Source: Nemertoderma westbladi (Eukaryota > Xenacoelomorpha > Nemertodermatida > Nemertodermatidae). From it: DNA of 25,909 nt. Below are positions 9,629 to 18,678 of this stretch, in pieces; position 1 is the first letter of the stretch, and every line of letters begins with the position of its first letter. Made by a program: the position numbers and the translations under genes. Below the pieces are notes generated by a model. The model ran no database searches. It saw only the letters and a program-made list of their open reading frames with translations, and had not been told where the DNA came from. Location: assembly GCA_032718475.1 (NCBI GenBank), contig JAUCBJ010008631.1:1-25909 (forward strand), given 5' to 3'.

Positions 9629-10865
9629 AACATACCAACCTGCAGATCCAGACGATTATGACTATAGTGTGGGAGGAAGTGCTCAACCAATTGGAGACCT
9701 TATATATGAGCGAGTGTGGTACCCTGCTAACACTATGTGTGGTAAATGTGGCATCGCTGGACATCATTCGACGAAATGTAGTGGAAAACACATTACTACG
9801 ACTCAACTGATTTGTGGATGGTGTGGAGATCAAGGGTCCCATACATTTTATACTTGCTGGAGATTTATGGCTCAATGCACATATTGCAATATAAAGGGAC
9901 ATCGAGCATCTGAATTTCAATTACGAGACATACCTTACGAACACGAATCTGTAAAACTCGTGAGAAAACTATTTGATGATTGGGAAGATTTAGCTGACGA
10001 ACATGTATCGGCGCAAAGAAGACAATTCCCGATGAGAGCGCATCTTGGGTTTTGGGCGGTAAATCCCCAAACTATGATGTCGGAAGGATATATCTCCGCT
10101 ATGCCACAATATGACGAACTTATCGAGGTAGTTGAAATTTTGCCTCATGATAGTGGATTTAGAGTTGTGCGCGAATACTTGTTACAGATTCACCCCGACA
10201 ATAAGAATACATGGAACTTCCAGAAAGTTGTCAACCGTATTATGTATGGTGAATTTGATCGTTTCCGAACAGAAAAGCGAAATAAGGGAGCTTGGTTAAC
10301 CGTCGCATGGGCGTACCGAGCCGCCTTCTACCATAAACGCATACGAGCAAGCGTATTCGAGGAAGAGGAGATCCTAGAGGCGACCAACGTACCAGCTACT
10401 CTGGTTGCGCCGTCTGCACATCACCCTCGGGAGGACGGACAGAACAGGATTATAAGGGTTCAAAAGGTGAGCCAACAACTAAAGAAAACTATAAATATTG
10501 AAGAAAGAAAGGGATCTGAACCGACTATTCGCGTTACTCGAGATACGGTGTCACTTCCCAGAGAACCGCAAGGAGGATTAGGACACATACCAGTCGATCA
10601 AAGGGGGGCGCAAGTTTCTCTTGGGTCTGCGTCGTCCGCTTCCCGCGCATTCCCAGATGTTTTGCCAACAGTGGATACAACCAGTCGGTCACGAGGAGTC
10701 GGACGAGGATTTGGGATTACTAGAAGGCGAGCTTGTGAGGAAGTGGTCGCACCGTCTCCCAACGTCCAAGGTAAACCAGTGACTCGCCCCATAAGCCCTG
10801 TAGTACGAGCCAAGTCGCCTATACGCAGTTTTCGAGGACGCGGCCGTGCTCAATCCACAAAATGA
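9612..10865 (+). pseudogene. Gag-like zinc-knuckle and Arg-rich C-terminal part
   Basis: Probably the C-terminal third of the same protein, now in another frame. No ATG opens it: the reading starts after a TAG near 9609-9611 and runs to TGA 10863-10865. Three successive finger-like units lie at about 9738-9920: CGKCGIAGHHSTKC (CX2CX4HX4C), CGWCGDQGSHTFYTC (CX2CX5HX4C) and CTYCNIKGHRASEF, where the last Cys is Phe. Such knuckles bind single-stranded nucleic acid in retroelement Gag proteins. The region at 9950-10350 is globular and unrecognised. The last about 150 residues are basic and disordered with SRGVGRGFG and RSFRGRGRA, an RGG-like RNA-binding tail. An RNA-binding role is inferred. Confidence 0.65.
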
Positions 10866-10944
10866 TAAATAAAGTGTTATACTTAAAAGGACTAATTATT
10901 CCGAACTCGCAAGAACTTATGTAAAGTGGGAAGACAAGAGTGGA

Positions 10945-10967
10945 CGGAAGACTCGTGAGCCTTTCTT
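10945..10967 (+). repeat. Recurrent palindromic motif, copy 4 (3' region)
   Basis: CGGAAGACTCGTGAGCCTTT followed by CTT. Shares extended flanks with copy 5, 270 bp downstream. Confidence 0.75.
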
Positions 10968-11050
10968 ATGATTTCATTTATGTAATTTGTATTGTTTATG
11001 TAATTTGTATTGTTCCAAACTTATGCGTTATATTGTTTCAAGTTTATGCA

Positions 11051-11114
11051 ATTTATATTTAGAAAAATTTATATTTAGAAAGATTTATATTTAGAAAGAT
11101 TTGTATTTAGAAAG
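11051..11114 (+). repeat. 16-bp tandem repeat, four units
   Basis: Four exact-length units of ATTTATATTTAGAAAG. The first ends in A instead of G, and the last has G for A at position 5. Confidence 0.85.
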
Positions 11115-11214
11115 TGTTATATTTGTAGTCATTCCAAACTTACGCAATTTATTGTTTCGAATATTATGCAATTTATATTTTATAAAGAAGCAGTAAATAG
11201 AAGGCAAGAGCAGA

Positions 11215-11237
11215 CGGAAAACTTGTGAGCCTTTCTT
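11215..11237 (+). repeat. Recurrent palindromic motif, copy 5 (3' region)
   Basis: CGGAAAACTTGTGAGCCTTT followed by CTT; the most diverged of the five copies (substitutions in the left arm and centre). Confidence 0.7.
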
Positions 11238-11400
11238 GTGATTTCATTTGAAATTATTCCGAACTTATGCAATTTATTTTATATTTAAGTAGCATTTGTA
11301 TTTGTGATTGTTTGAATTTATGCAATATTTGAGATGCAATAGATTTATATTGGTGAATTTAATTTAGATTTATATTGTACTTACTTAATAAAGCCTTAAA

Positions 11401-11700
11401 TACGTAAAGTTTGAATTTGTAATTATTTTGTATCGAATTATTATGTAAAGGTATTATTGTTGAGATTTAATTTGTAAATATGTAAGTACGCCCCAAGTAT
11501 TCCATAATTTGATTTAGTATTGGTGAAAACCGTATATTTTATGCACGATAATATCTTGTTTTCATGGAGCGGTATAGAATTATATCCTCATAAAGCCGTG
11601 GATTTTCAAAATTTTATTTTGTTCGAATTAATTTGCTATAAAGATTACATTAAGTCCTCATTCGTATTTACTATATCTATTTGTATAACATTGTTTAAGT
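11401..11700. other. AT-rich non-coding stretch
   Basis: Nothing recognised. A short plus-strand open frame (11520-11765) runs into the tRNA-like unit and is taken as chance. Confidence 0.5.
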
Positions 11701-11782
11701 GGTTCAGTAGCTCAGTCGGTTATGCGTTAGAAAATCGTGTAGTAGGTATCGAGTTCGAATCCTAACAGGTGCGGATTATTTT
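11701..11782 (+). ncRNA. tRNA-like Pol III unit (tRNA-derived SINE head or tRNA pseudogene)
   Basis: A perfect A box, TAGCTCAGTCGG (11708-11719), and a B box match, AGTTCGAATCC (11752-11762), lie 44 bp apart, the spacing of tRNA genes. A T6 run that could end Pol III transcription follows at about 11776-11782. The sequence does not fold as a sound tRNA: the acceptor arms (GGTTCAG and the bases after CCTAACA) are not complementary, and the D and anticodon stems are poor. It is therefore a degenerate tRNA or the head of a SINE. Confidence 0.65.
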
Positions 11783-11850
11783 TTGTGCTAAGTTTCAACT
11801 CATTTGAATTAACCGCTACGATTTAATTGTATCTGCTTAAGGTGGATTAA

Positions 11851-12125
11851 CCAATGCGATTGCAGTTATTTGATAGCAACCAATGTCGTGCAAGATACGT
11901 GTTTGCTGGACCAATGATTATCTTTAAAAACCTAGTAGAACTCATAGAACAATCTAGATTTATCTAGATTGTTAGCGGCACTAATTTGCTATAAAAGGTG
12001 CGATTTGTTCATTAGTTATCACTTCTTATTACTTATTACTTACACTACTACTTCTTGTATAAATCCTTTAGTTATTGTATATTAGTTATCGTTTATTTGT
12101 AATAAAGTTAGAAAGTATTTGTTAC
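11851..12125 (+). promoter_or_regulatory. LTR-like promoter and poly(A) module
   Basis: Three CCAATG boxes at 11851, 11880 and 11911 (about 30 bp apart) precede a perfect inverted repeat (arms AACAATCTAGA 11948-11958 and TCTAGATTGTT 11963-11973, 4-bp spacer). TATAAAAG follows at 11990-11997 and AATAAA at 12101-12106. CCAAT, TATA and AATAAA within about 250 bp is the plan of an LTR (U3 then R). The expected start site is near 12020. LTR borders cannot be fixed: no partner copy, polypurine tract or primer site was identified, so an ordinary promoter is possible. Confidence 0.45.
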
Positions 12126-13974
12126 ATCTGTTTTTACCATGCTTTACCACGGTGAACACAACTGAGGGACAGATGGCAAGCTAGACATCGGGCCGCGGCA
12201 ATAGACGGGAACATCGGAGGAATGTAGAAAGGAGACAACCCACAATACCTATTCTTAGTTATTCGCCCATCGCCTGAAAGGTTAGACAGCGTTCGATGCC
12301 TCGTTACCTAAGCGTAAGACCTAAGATCGAAGGTAGAGCTACTGACACGCTGTGCGCTAAAAATTACATTTAGGGACTGTACCGTTTTAATTCGGAAAAA
12401 CCGCAGTAGACCTTCACATTCCTACGGGGGGGGGGGGGGGGGGGGGGAGGAGAAAGAGCAGGCAGAGAGAGATACTAGTACACAGATAGGATACAGGCAC
12501 ACCAGTACAAGGCATACACATTGGTAGGGTGCAGTAAGCTGTACGCCTAACTCATTTGCCAGGTATACGTGCGTCGGTGGCCCGTTTGTAGTACAACGGT
12601 GTCCATCTGCATTAGAACTTGTAGGCCAGGAAGGGTTACTGTGTTTTTATCTGAATTGGGATTGTACTGTTCAGGCGGTAGGGCAGTTTACTGCTAGGTG
12701 CAAATAAATTCAGGCTATTAGGGATACTAACATCTACCGTGTCCCCGCCGACATTCTGATTAGGAGTTGCCGTGCCCACCTAGGCAACCAAAATTCTAGA
12801 TAGAACGCCAGGCTAGCTATTTGTAACTGTACGCCTACTGTAGTAAACTAACACATTTCTTCTTAGTATTAGGGACCTGGTAAATTAAATTGCCGAATTC
12901 TGGGCGTAGTATTAACCTTATGCCTGAATTTGAGTCCTGGAAATACACAAAAGGGGAAGGAGCCTTATCATTCGTGAGTATTGGACCTACAAGCTACAAA
13001 ATTAGAATATTTGTAAAATGTACACCGGACCCAGTAATTATATATGTGAAGGATTAAAACTGATTTACACGCGTTAGGAATTATTTACACCTCAAAATAT
13101 ATAAAATAGTTTTTGTCCGTACTGCACTTTGCCCGCTAGTTAGACATCTAGCTAGCGTCTCTCTCACCCACCCATATAAATCACACCGCGGCAAAGTATA
13201 CGAGCGCCCTTAGTCCGTCAGTGAGTCAGCCTGATTTTAGGATTCGCTGCGTGGGATTTTGTTTTATCGAAGTTTGTCCGTTCGTAGACTGTCTTCTGCC
13301 TCACCGGTTATAAGAGACCAATACCGCAATAGATTTGCTTACTTAGAGTTTACTGTTTTGGTGAGAAGGTCGGATTTATGTTTTGATTCTCAGACTTTAC
13401 AGTAGGATATTGCAGGGTATTAGGTACGTCTCTTCGCACAACAACAATTATATTATTAGAACAGATTTTTATATTTCAAACTATAATGTTAGCCTTATGG
13501 AGAATCATTATGAGGCTGAATAACCATTCAGCCTTATAAGCATACAGCCTCCACAGTATTAATGTTGGCACAAAGATTTCAAAATAAAACAATAATTCGA
13601 TGAGAGCATAGTACAATACACACACTGGGTAGTGAGGCCAACACACTGTGTAACTAACAGTCATTTAGCTTGCACGCCAATTAATTAACATTGGGAAGAG
13701 TTATTCAGCTGAGACTGTAATAGCCAGCTAAATCAGTTCATGTTTGCTTACTGTCTGGGCTGTAGAGTAGAGCGATAATACTTGGCGCAGAAAGTACTTC
13801 TTCGTTAGTTGGCCTTCCTATTGAATGCATTACCAGGCCATCTCTATGTTATTTTTCGAAATAAAACAAGTTGAGATGTTTCAATTTAAACCGTGATGTC
13901 ACAAGTACCCATAGATATATATTTTCATGATCCATGCAAAATTTCATCAAAATCGTTAGAGCCGTTTTTGCTCT
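12126..13974. other. Gene-free region with a poly(G) tract, TATA-like site and hairpin
   Basis: No coding region is supported. It holds G22 at 12426-12447, TATAAA at 13175-13180 with an initiator-like TCAGTG at about 13218, and a 9-bp hairpin at 13513-13534 (AGGCTGAAT/ATTCAGCCT). The stretch at about 13938-13955 (AAAATTTCATCAAAATCG) resembles the 3' end of RTE-type LINEs and SINEs of invertebrates. It may contain old non-autonomous elements that I cannot delimit. Confidence 0.5.
12426..12447 (+). repeat. Poly(G) tract
   Basis: 22 consecutive G bases; another long run (19 G) is at 24198-24216. Possible G-quadruplex, or a site of uncertain sequence length. Confidence 0.9.
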
Positions 13975-14062
13975 AGGTCAGTAGCCAGTAGTAAGTAGCC
14001 AGTAGTCAGCAATCAGTAGCCAGTAGCCACCAGTAGCCAGTAGTCAGTAGCCAGTAGCCAGT
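13975..14062 (+). repeat. Heptamer array CAGTAGY, block 1
   Basis: Tandem CAGTAGC/CAGTAGT units with some errors. It ends abruptly at the junction with a retrotransposon fragment. It starts just after the RTE/SINE-like 3' motif, so the array may have grown from that element's tail. Confidence 0.85.
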
Positions 14063-14791
14063 GAGGCGAGCAGTTCGCCCTCCGATGTGCTTCGACTGAC
14101 CAGCAGGCGCGGCTGGACGTTTCGCTGAGTGGCTTCTGGGGCAACCCCTTCCCGAGGACCTTCATCGACGTTTCAGTATTCAACCCGCTGGCCGCTACGA
14201 ACGCCGCCATGTGTTTGGATGCCGCCCATCGCCATCACGAGGACCGAAAGATCCGGAAGTACGAGGAGCGGGTGAGGGAGGTTGAACATGGCAACTTCAC
14301 TATCCTCATCTTCACGGCTTTCGGCGGGATGTCCAAAGCCGCCACGCAGTTTGTTACTCGCCTGGCCCACAAGATCGCGGACAAAAGGGAGGTCCGGTAC
14401 TCCGACAGTATCACCTGGGTTCGCCGGCGACTGAGTTTCGCATTGCTGAGGTTGTCGCTGCTCTGTCTGCGTGGCTGTAGATCAGCTTCTCGCCGCCCCG
14501 TCTGCTGCAATATCGCAGAGGCGTCCATTCTCCTGGCTAATGCAAACTCGGACCCAACAGGCTGAATGGCAGTGCAGTGGTAGGCAGTAAACAGTACAGC
14601 AGTACATACTGGTAGTTTAAATAGCAATCTGGTTGCTAGGCAGCCATCAAATACAGCTGGTGGTGGTTGGTGAGTAATTATTTCGTTTTTACGTGCTGTA
14701 TTTTGTATGTGCTGTACTGTTCTTTTGATAACTATTTGAATTTGCAATGCAATTGTTGAAATATATCATAAGTATTAGGTACTAAAAAAAA
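14063..14791 (+). mobile_element. 5'-truncated RLE-type retrotransposon fragment in the heptamer array
   Basis: Begins at the end of heptamer block 1 and ends in A8 (14784-14791) before block 2. The 13-mer GCCAGTAGCCAGT is found on both sides (14050-14062 and 14792-14804). This is compatible with a TSD, though in a repeat its length is ambiguous. It holds the C-terminal coding part of an RT protein and about 225 bp of 3' UTR. It is related to, but clearly different from, the minus-strand element at 19393-24326. Confidence 0.75.
14065..14565 (+). pseudogene. Restriction-like endonuclease C-terminal fragment of a retrotransposon protein
   Basis: An open frame of about 166 codons after the array, ending at TGA 14563-14565. 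The first ATG at 14209 lies inside the homologous part, so it is a truncated protein. It reads ARLDVSLSGFWGNPF and RTFIDVSVFNP, then KYEERVREVEHGNFT and WVRRRLSFALLR..CLRG. These match a C-terminal region seen in many invertebrate RT proteins that follows a Cys/His finger. The paired acidic residues (Asp, 16 residues, Asp-x-Ser/Val) with a following Lys fit a PD-(D/E)XK restriction-like nuclease, as in R2-type LINEs. The nuclease call is inference; membership in the family is firmer. Confidence 0.65.
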
Positions 14792-14927
14792 GCCAGTAGC
14801 CAGTAGCCAGTAGCCAGTAGTCAGTAGTCAGTAACCAGTAGTCAGTAACCAGTAGTCAGTAGTCAGTAGCCAGTAGCCAGTAGTCTGTAGCCAGTAGTCA
14901 GTAACCAGTAGCCAGTAGTCAGTAACC
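14792..14927 (+). repeat. Heptamer array CAGTAGY, block 2
   Basis: About 19 units with variants such as CAGTAAC and CTGTAGC. The last bases AGTAACC (14921-14927) are the left target copy of LINE copy 2. Confidence 0.9.
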
Positions 14928-15740
14928 GTTTTGGTCAGGTCAGGTATTCTAGGTCATTGATCAAGAAAACTTGCCACCTCCATGCAGCATAAAGGAGGTG
15001 CCACCTGTAGCTGCATAGACCCTCTTACTAGGGCAAATCTGGTCCTGTAACTAGGACCCCCTTCGTTCTGGGATAAGGACGCCCTTGGTCCTGGATTAAG
15101 GACCCATATACTTGGCTGCAGGGGAATATGGCCTGACCAGGCAGATGGTGATCTACCAATGGCTGGTCAGGAGTAGAGTGTTCTCATGTCCACTCTGAGA
15201 GCACTTCACTGCGACCTGCACCTGGCAGCAAGGGTACAGGGCATGACCCAGCAGATGAGCTGCAACAGCCAATGGTGGGTCATGTGCGCCAGAGTAGATA
15301 TGGGTGATGGGCCTCATAACTGACTCCATTGCGACACCCACCCTGTGGAATGGCAAACCAGGGTGTGGTATTTGCCCCGAGAGCTGACTCGGCAAAAAAG
15401 CACCCCCCAACCCCCACTATGGATTACATTAGCAATGCGGAGGTCCGGCCACTAGAGGCCAGTGGAATTACCGGACACAATCGGCCTCACAGGCGTCAGT
15501 TAACTCCTGACCGGCCGCCTGTCTCACCCCCTACTGGTGAGAGAGTGAGAGAGGTGAGTCCCTTTCCTGATGACCTTTCTGGCCCAAACCCTGGGTCACC
15601 AGGAAGGCCAGATTGTGATGGGCAGAGGGATTCTGGAGTTGGAGGCTACTCTCATGTTCCACCCCGACCAACAAAGCCATTGGTGAATCTGAGGCAAGTC
15701 ACAAGACTAGCCCTAACACCCTAAGACCCTAAGTAAACAC
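14928..15740 (+). other. LINE copy 2 5' region with short Pro-rich frame
   Basis: 5' UTR-like GC-rich sequence with inverted and near-duplicate phrases (GGACCC runs; CCTGACCAGGCAGATG). One open frame, ATG 15419 to TAA 15722-15724 (101 codons), is rich in Pro, Gly and Arg and has no domain I recognise. It could be a remnant ORF1 or the N-terminal part of the following endonuclease protein. Confidence 0.5.
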
Positions 15741-15744
15741 CCTA

Positions 15745-16733
15745 ACACTCGGGTCCCCAATGCGACAAGGTGAGCTGACTGCCTTGGCAGATAAGCTTTC
15801 TCTTAGCGCAGTGGGTGTTCAAGAGCACCGAATCAGACTGGACAGACTGATGAGGTTCTGATTAAGGACATGGGGGGCGGTTGCCGACTTGCCCTCGCAT
15901 CAGCAGATGATAGTGGCAATGGTGGAATTGGTCTATTGATGAATCCAACTGCACATGCAGCATTGGACAAAATAGACCAAATCTCTAACCACATCATCCT
16001 TTGCCACTTCTCATGTTCTGGAAGACTGGCTAAGAAGTTTCCTAAGGTGGTTCTGATTGTGTGCTACTCTCCAACTAGTGTTGCCCCTGTAGAGGAGGTG
16101 GAAAATTTCTACCACAATCTACAAGCAGCTACTGATGGAGTGGATCAGCATGCATTCTTAACATTCCTGGGAGACTTTAATGCAAGTCTGCATCAATCAC
16201 CTACATCGCCCTGGGTCTATAGCAATAGTGTTAACCGAAATTCTGTCCATCTTCAGGATTTTATCTCTGGAAATGGATTGTTTTCGGCTGGACCCCAGTT
16301 CAAGAAGCGAACTGGAAAGCTATGGACTCATAGTGGACCCAGTGGTCACAAGTCCAAGATAGACCATATTCTGTTTCGTAGGAAATACAGGAGCTCTATA
16401 CAAGACTGTAATGCATTTACACTTCGACCCTTCTCCAGTGATCACCGCCTTATTGTGACCAAGGTAAGACTTAGTCTGCGTGCTAGCAGAACAACGAAAT
16501 CTGCCTTGCCGCGGCATGACTGGTCCTCTCTGTTGCAACAGCCTAGTGTGAGATCCAGCTTCACACTACAGCTGAGCAACAGGTATGAGGCTCTTGCCTC
16601 TGAGGCGGCAGATCACTGTGAGGGCTACACTGCCTTTACAGAAGCAGTTAAGTTAGCAGCTGCAGAAACAGTTCCTGTATACCCTCGAAACAGGAAAAGG
16701 GCCCCCTGGACTGACAACAAAATTCAAATGACC
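15745..16733 (+). pseudogene. LINE apurinic endonuclease-like domain (copy 2)
   Basis: Nicks target DNA to prime reverse transcription. The N-terminal part (LTALADKLSLSAVGVQEHRI, with the catalytic Glu of QEHR) is read at about 15769-15830 in one frame. After an indel, the rest is read from about 15870 in another: GGIGLLMNP, VVLIVCYSPTS, LGDFNASLH (metal/catalytic Asp and Asn), SKIDHILFRR and the terminal FSSDHRLIVTKV (catalytic Asp-His). The order matches the exonuclease/endonuclease/phosphatase fold. Another frameshift at about 16733 leads into the RT frame. The domain is complete in content but split. Confidence 0.85.
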
Positions 16734-18638
16734 TTCATAAGGCACAGAAAGAGTCCCGACTCAAACATACTACAGCGGCCAAGAATGCAGTTAAGGCTGC
16801 ATCTAGGTCCCTGAACAGGCAGTACTCTGCTAATCTACAGGAGCTAATAAACCAACAGGTTGATGCCATCAATGATGCTGACGACAGCAGGCAATCATCC
16901 CAGGCATGGAAATCGATCAATCTGCTTACTGGGCGGAAAAGCCAACCAACCACCAAGGTTAAGGCTGAATCACCAGCCGATCGCCTCAATGGTTGGAAAG
17001 CCCACTTTGAAAAGCTCCTCAATAATGACAGGGTATTGCCTGATAACTTTATAGAAGTAAAAGTGTCTGAGTCTGTACTCCCAGATATTCCCATTGGCGA
17101 TATCTCCTTTGCAGAAGTGAAGGCTGCTGCAAAGAGCATTAAGACCAATCGTGTCAGTGGAGTAGATGGTGTTCCCACTGAGGTCTTTAAAATACCTGAG
17201 TGTTTAAAGCTCATCTATCCCATCATAGTAGACATGTACCGAACAACAAGAGTCCCACAAGAAATGAAAACAAATAAGTTGGTGCCAGTTCCCAAGAAGG
17301 GCAACCTATCACTCTATGGTTCTTTTCGGGGAATCTCATTGATCTCGATTGCTGCAAAGCTATACAATAGGATTCTATTAAATCGCATCAGGGATCCCAT
17401 TGAGAGACTACTCCGTGGAAATCAGAATGGGTTCCGTAAAGGTCGTGGGACTCCATTTTGGCACTTAGAAGGATAATTGAAGAGTTATCAAAAAAGAAAA
17501 ACAGGCATCTGGCTGTTATCTTTGTTGACTTCTTCAAGGCCTTTGATTCAGTCTATCGCTCACGTATGTTCAGCATACTTTCATTATATGGGATTCCTGA
17601 TGAAATTATTGCAGCAATCAGATCAGTATACGATGGTTCGACAACATTTGTGTCTACTGTTGACGGTGTCACAGAACTATTTGAAGTGTTATGGGGCGTC
17701 CTCCAAGGAGACACACTTGCACCATTCTTGTTCATTATTGTGGTTGACTATGTTCTACGCATGTCCTTAGATCATTATAATGATGATGGGGTGATAATAA
17801 CTCCACCTACTGGCTCCAGAAGTCGAGGAAATCCTGCCAAGTACCTAACTGATCTGACATTGCTGATGACTTAGGCGTACTCTCAGAATCATTAGAGGGA
17901 GCCCAACGGCTCCTCAGCTCATTAGAACATGCTGCTTCTAGTGTTGGTCTTTTTATTAACTCCAGAAAGACCAAAATTCTGACAGTTAACTTTGAAAGTC
18001 CTCAGCAAGTCTCTGATCGGATGAGCATAAGCTCAAAGGATGGTATGCTTGAGCATGTGGACGACTTCTGTTACCTGGGATCATGGATCCGGAAGTCAGG
18101 TGAGGACCTTCGAATACGTAAGGGAAAGGCATGGGCAGCCTTGAATAGGCTTTCCAGGATTTGGAAGTCACCGAGAATTAATCGGAAACTTAAGGTCCGA
18201 TTATTTAGAGCAGCAGTAGTTCCAGTACTCCTCTATGGGAGTCCATGCTGGGCTCTAACTGCTGAGGACACCAAATCTCTGGATGGCACATTCACAAGAA
18301 TGCTACGCCGGGTTCATTGTGTCAAGTACAATGCACACATCTCCAACCAGACACTATATAACATTGGAGGTGTCTCATTGGTTCCCCCAAGCTTGACACT
18401 AGAACAAAATCGCCTCCGCTTTGCAGGACATTGCTTTCGCCATGAGGACCAGCCAGTGCATAATCTTGTACTTTGGCAGCCTCATGGAGTGAATAAGCAT
18501 GGTGGACAGCCCATGACTTTCTTGAGACGCATCTTAAAGGACACTGGCCTTAAAGATGCGGATGATCTAGCAAATGTCATGGGTGATAGGGAGTTGTGGC
18601 GGTGCAATTTTGTTGACAAGCCGGCACAGCATTCTTAA
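16734..18638 (+). pseudogene. LINE reverse transcriptase and C-terminal domain (copy 2)
   Basis: RT fingers and palm lie in three frames. 16734-17476 covers KAQKESRLKHT to GNQNGFRKGRG, including FRGISLISIAAKLYNRIL. 17458-17874 covers motif A FVDFFKAFDSV and motif B GVLQGDTLAPF. From about 17855 to 18638 come the end of motif C, YLGSW and the tail. A one-base deletion near 17853-17857 (GATCTGACATT, against GATCTAGACTTT in copy 1) puts the catalytic FADD out of frame. An indel near 17450 splits the fingers from the palm. The 3' part from 18021 (205 codons) is intact and almost identical to copy 1. Confidence 0.9.
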
Positions 18639-18678
18639 AAATGCAGCTGCAATGCAGCATGCCGATCCTAGTAGTAGT

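Larger units (their letters stand above)
10866..11400 (+). other. AT-rich 3' region with poly(A) signals and repeats
   Basis: Non-coding. AATAAA occurs at 10868-10873, just after the stop codon, and at 11387-11392. Two copies of the recurrent palindromic motif (10945, 11215) sit in a larger direct repeat of about 40-50 bp that includes GAGCCTTTCTTATGATTTCA or a close variant. Phrases such as ACTTATGCAATTTAT recur. This looks like the 3' UTR of the preceding gene. Confidence 0.5.
14928..18678 (+). mobile_element. Near full-length RTE-like LINE, copy 2
   Basis: About 3.75 kb, the size expected for RTE-type LINEs. It has a 5' region with a short Pro-rich frame, an AP-endonuclease-like domain, an RT, a C-terminal domain, and a (TAG)n 3' tail at 18668-18678. 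AGTAACC flanks both ends (14921-14927 and 18679-18685), inside the heptamer array. The family is placed from APE plus RT with no RNase H, from the 'YLGSW..' and 'LxGxxxRMLRR' tail, and from the short-repeat tail; the exact clade (RTE or RTEX) is not certain. The coding region has at least four frameshifts, so this copy is dead, yet copies 1 and 3 show the family was recently mobile. Confidence 0.88.

Noticed and set aside
11520-11765. 81-codon plus-strand frame
   Set aside because: Runs through the tRNA-like unit and shows no protein motif.
1-13500. LTR pair around pol and the exonuclease gene
   Set aside because: Compared 1-1271 with 11000-13500 by eye and found no long direct repeat; only the isolated LTR-like modules remain.
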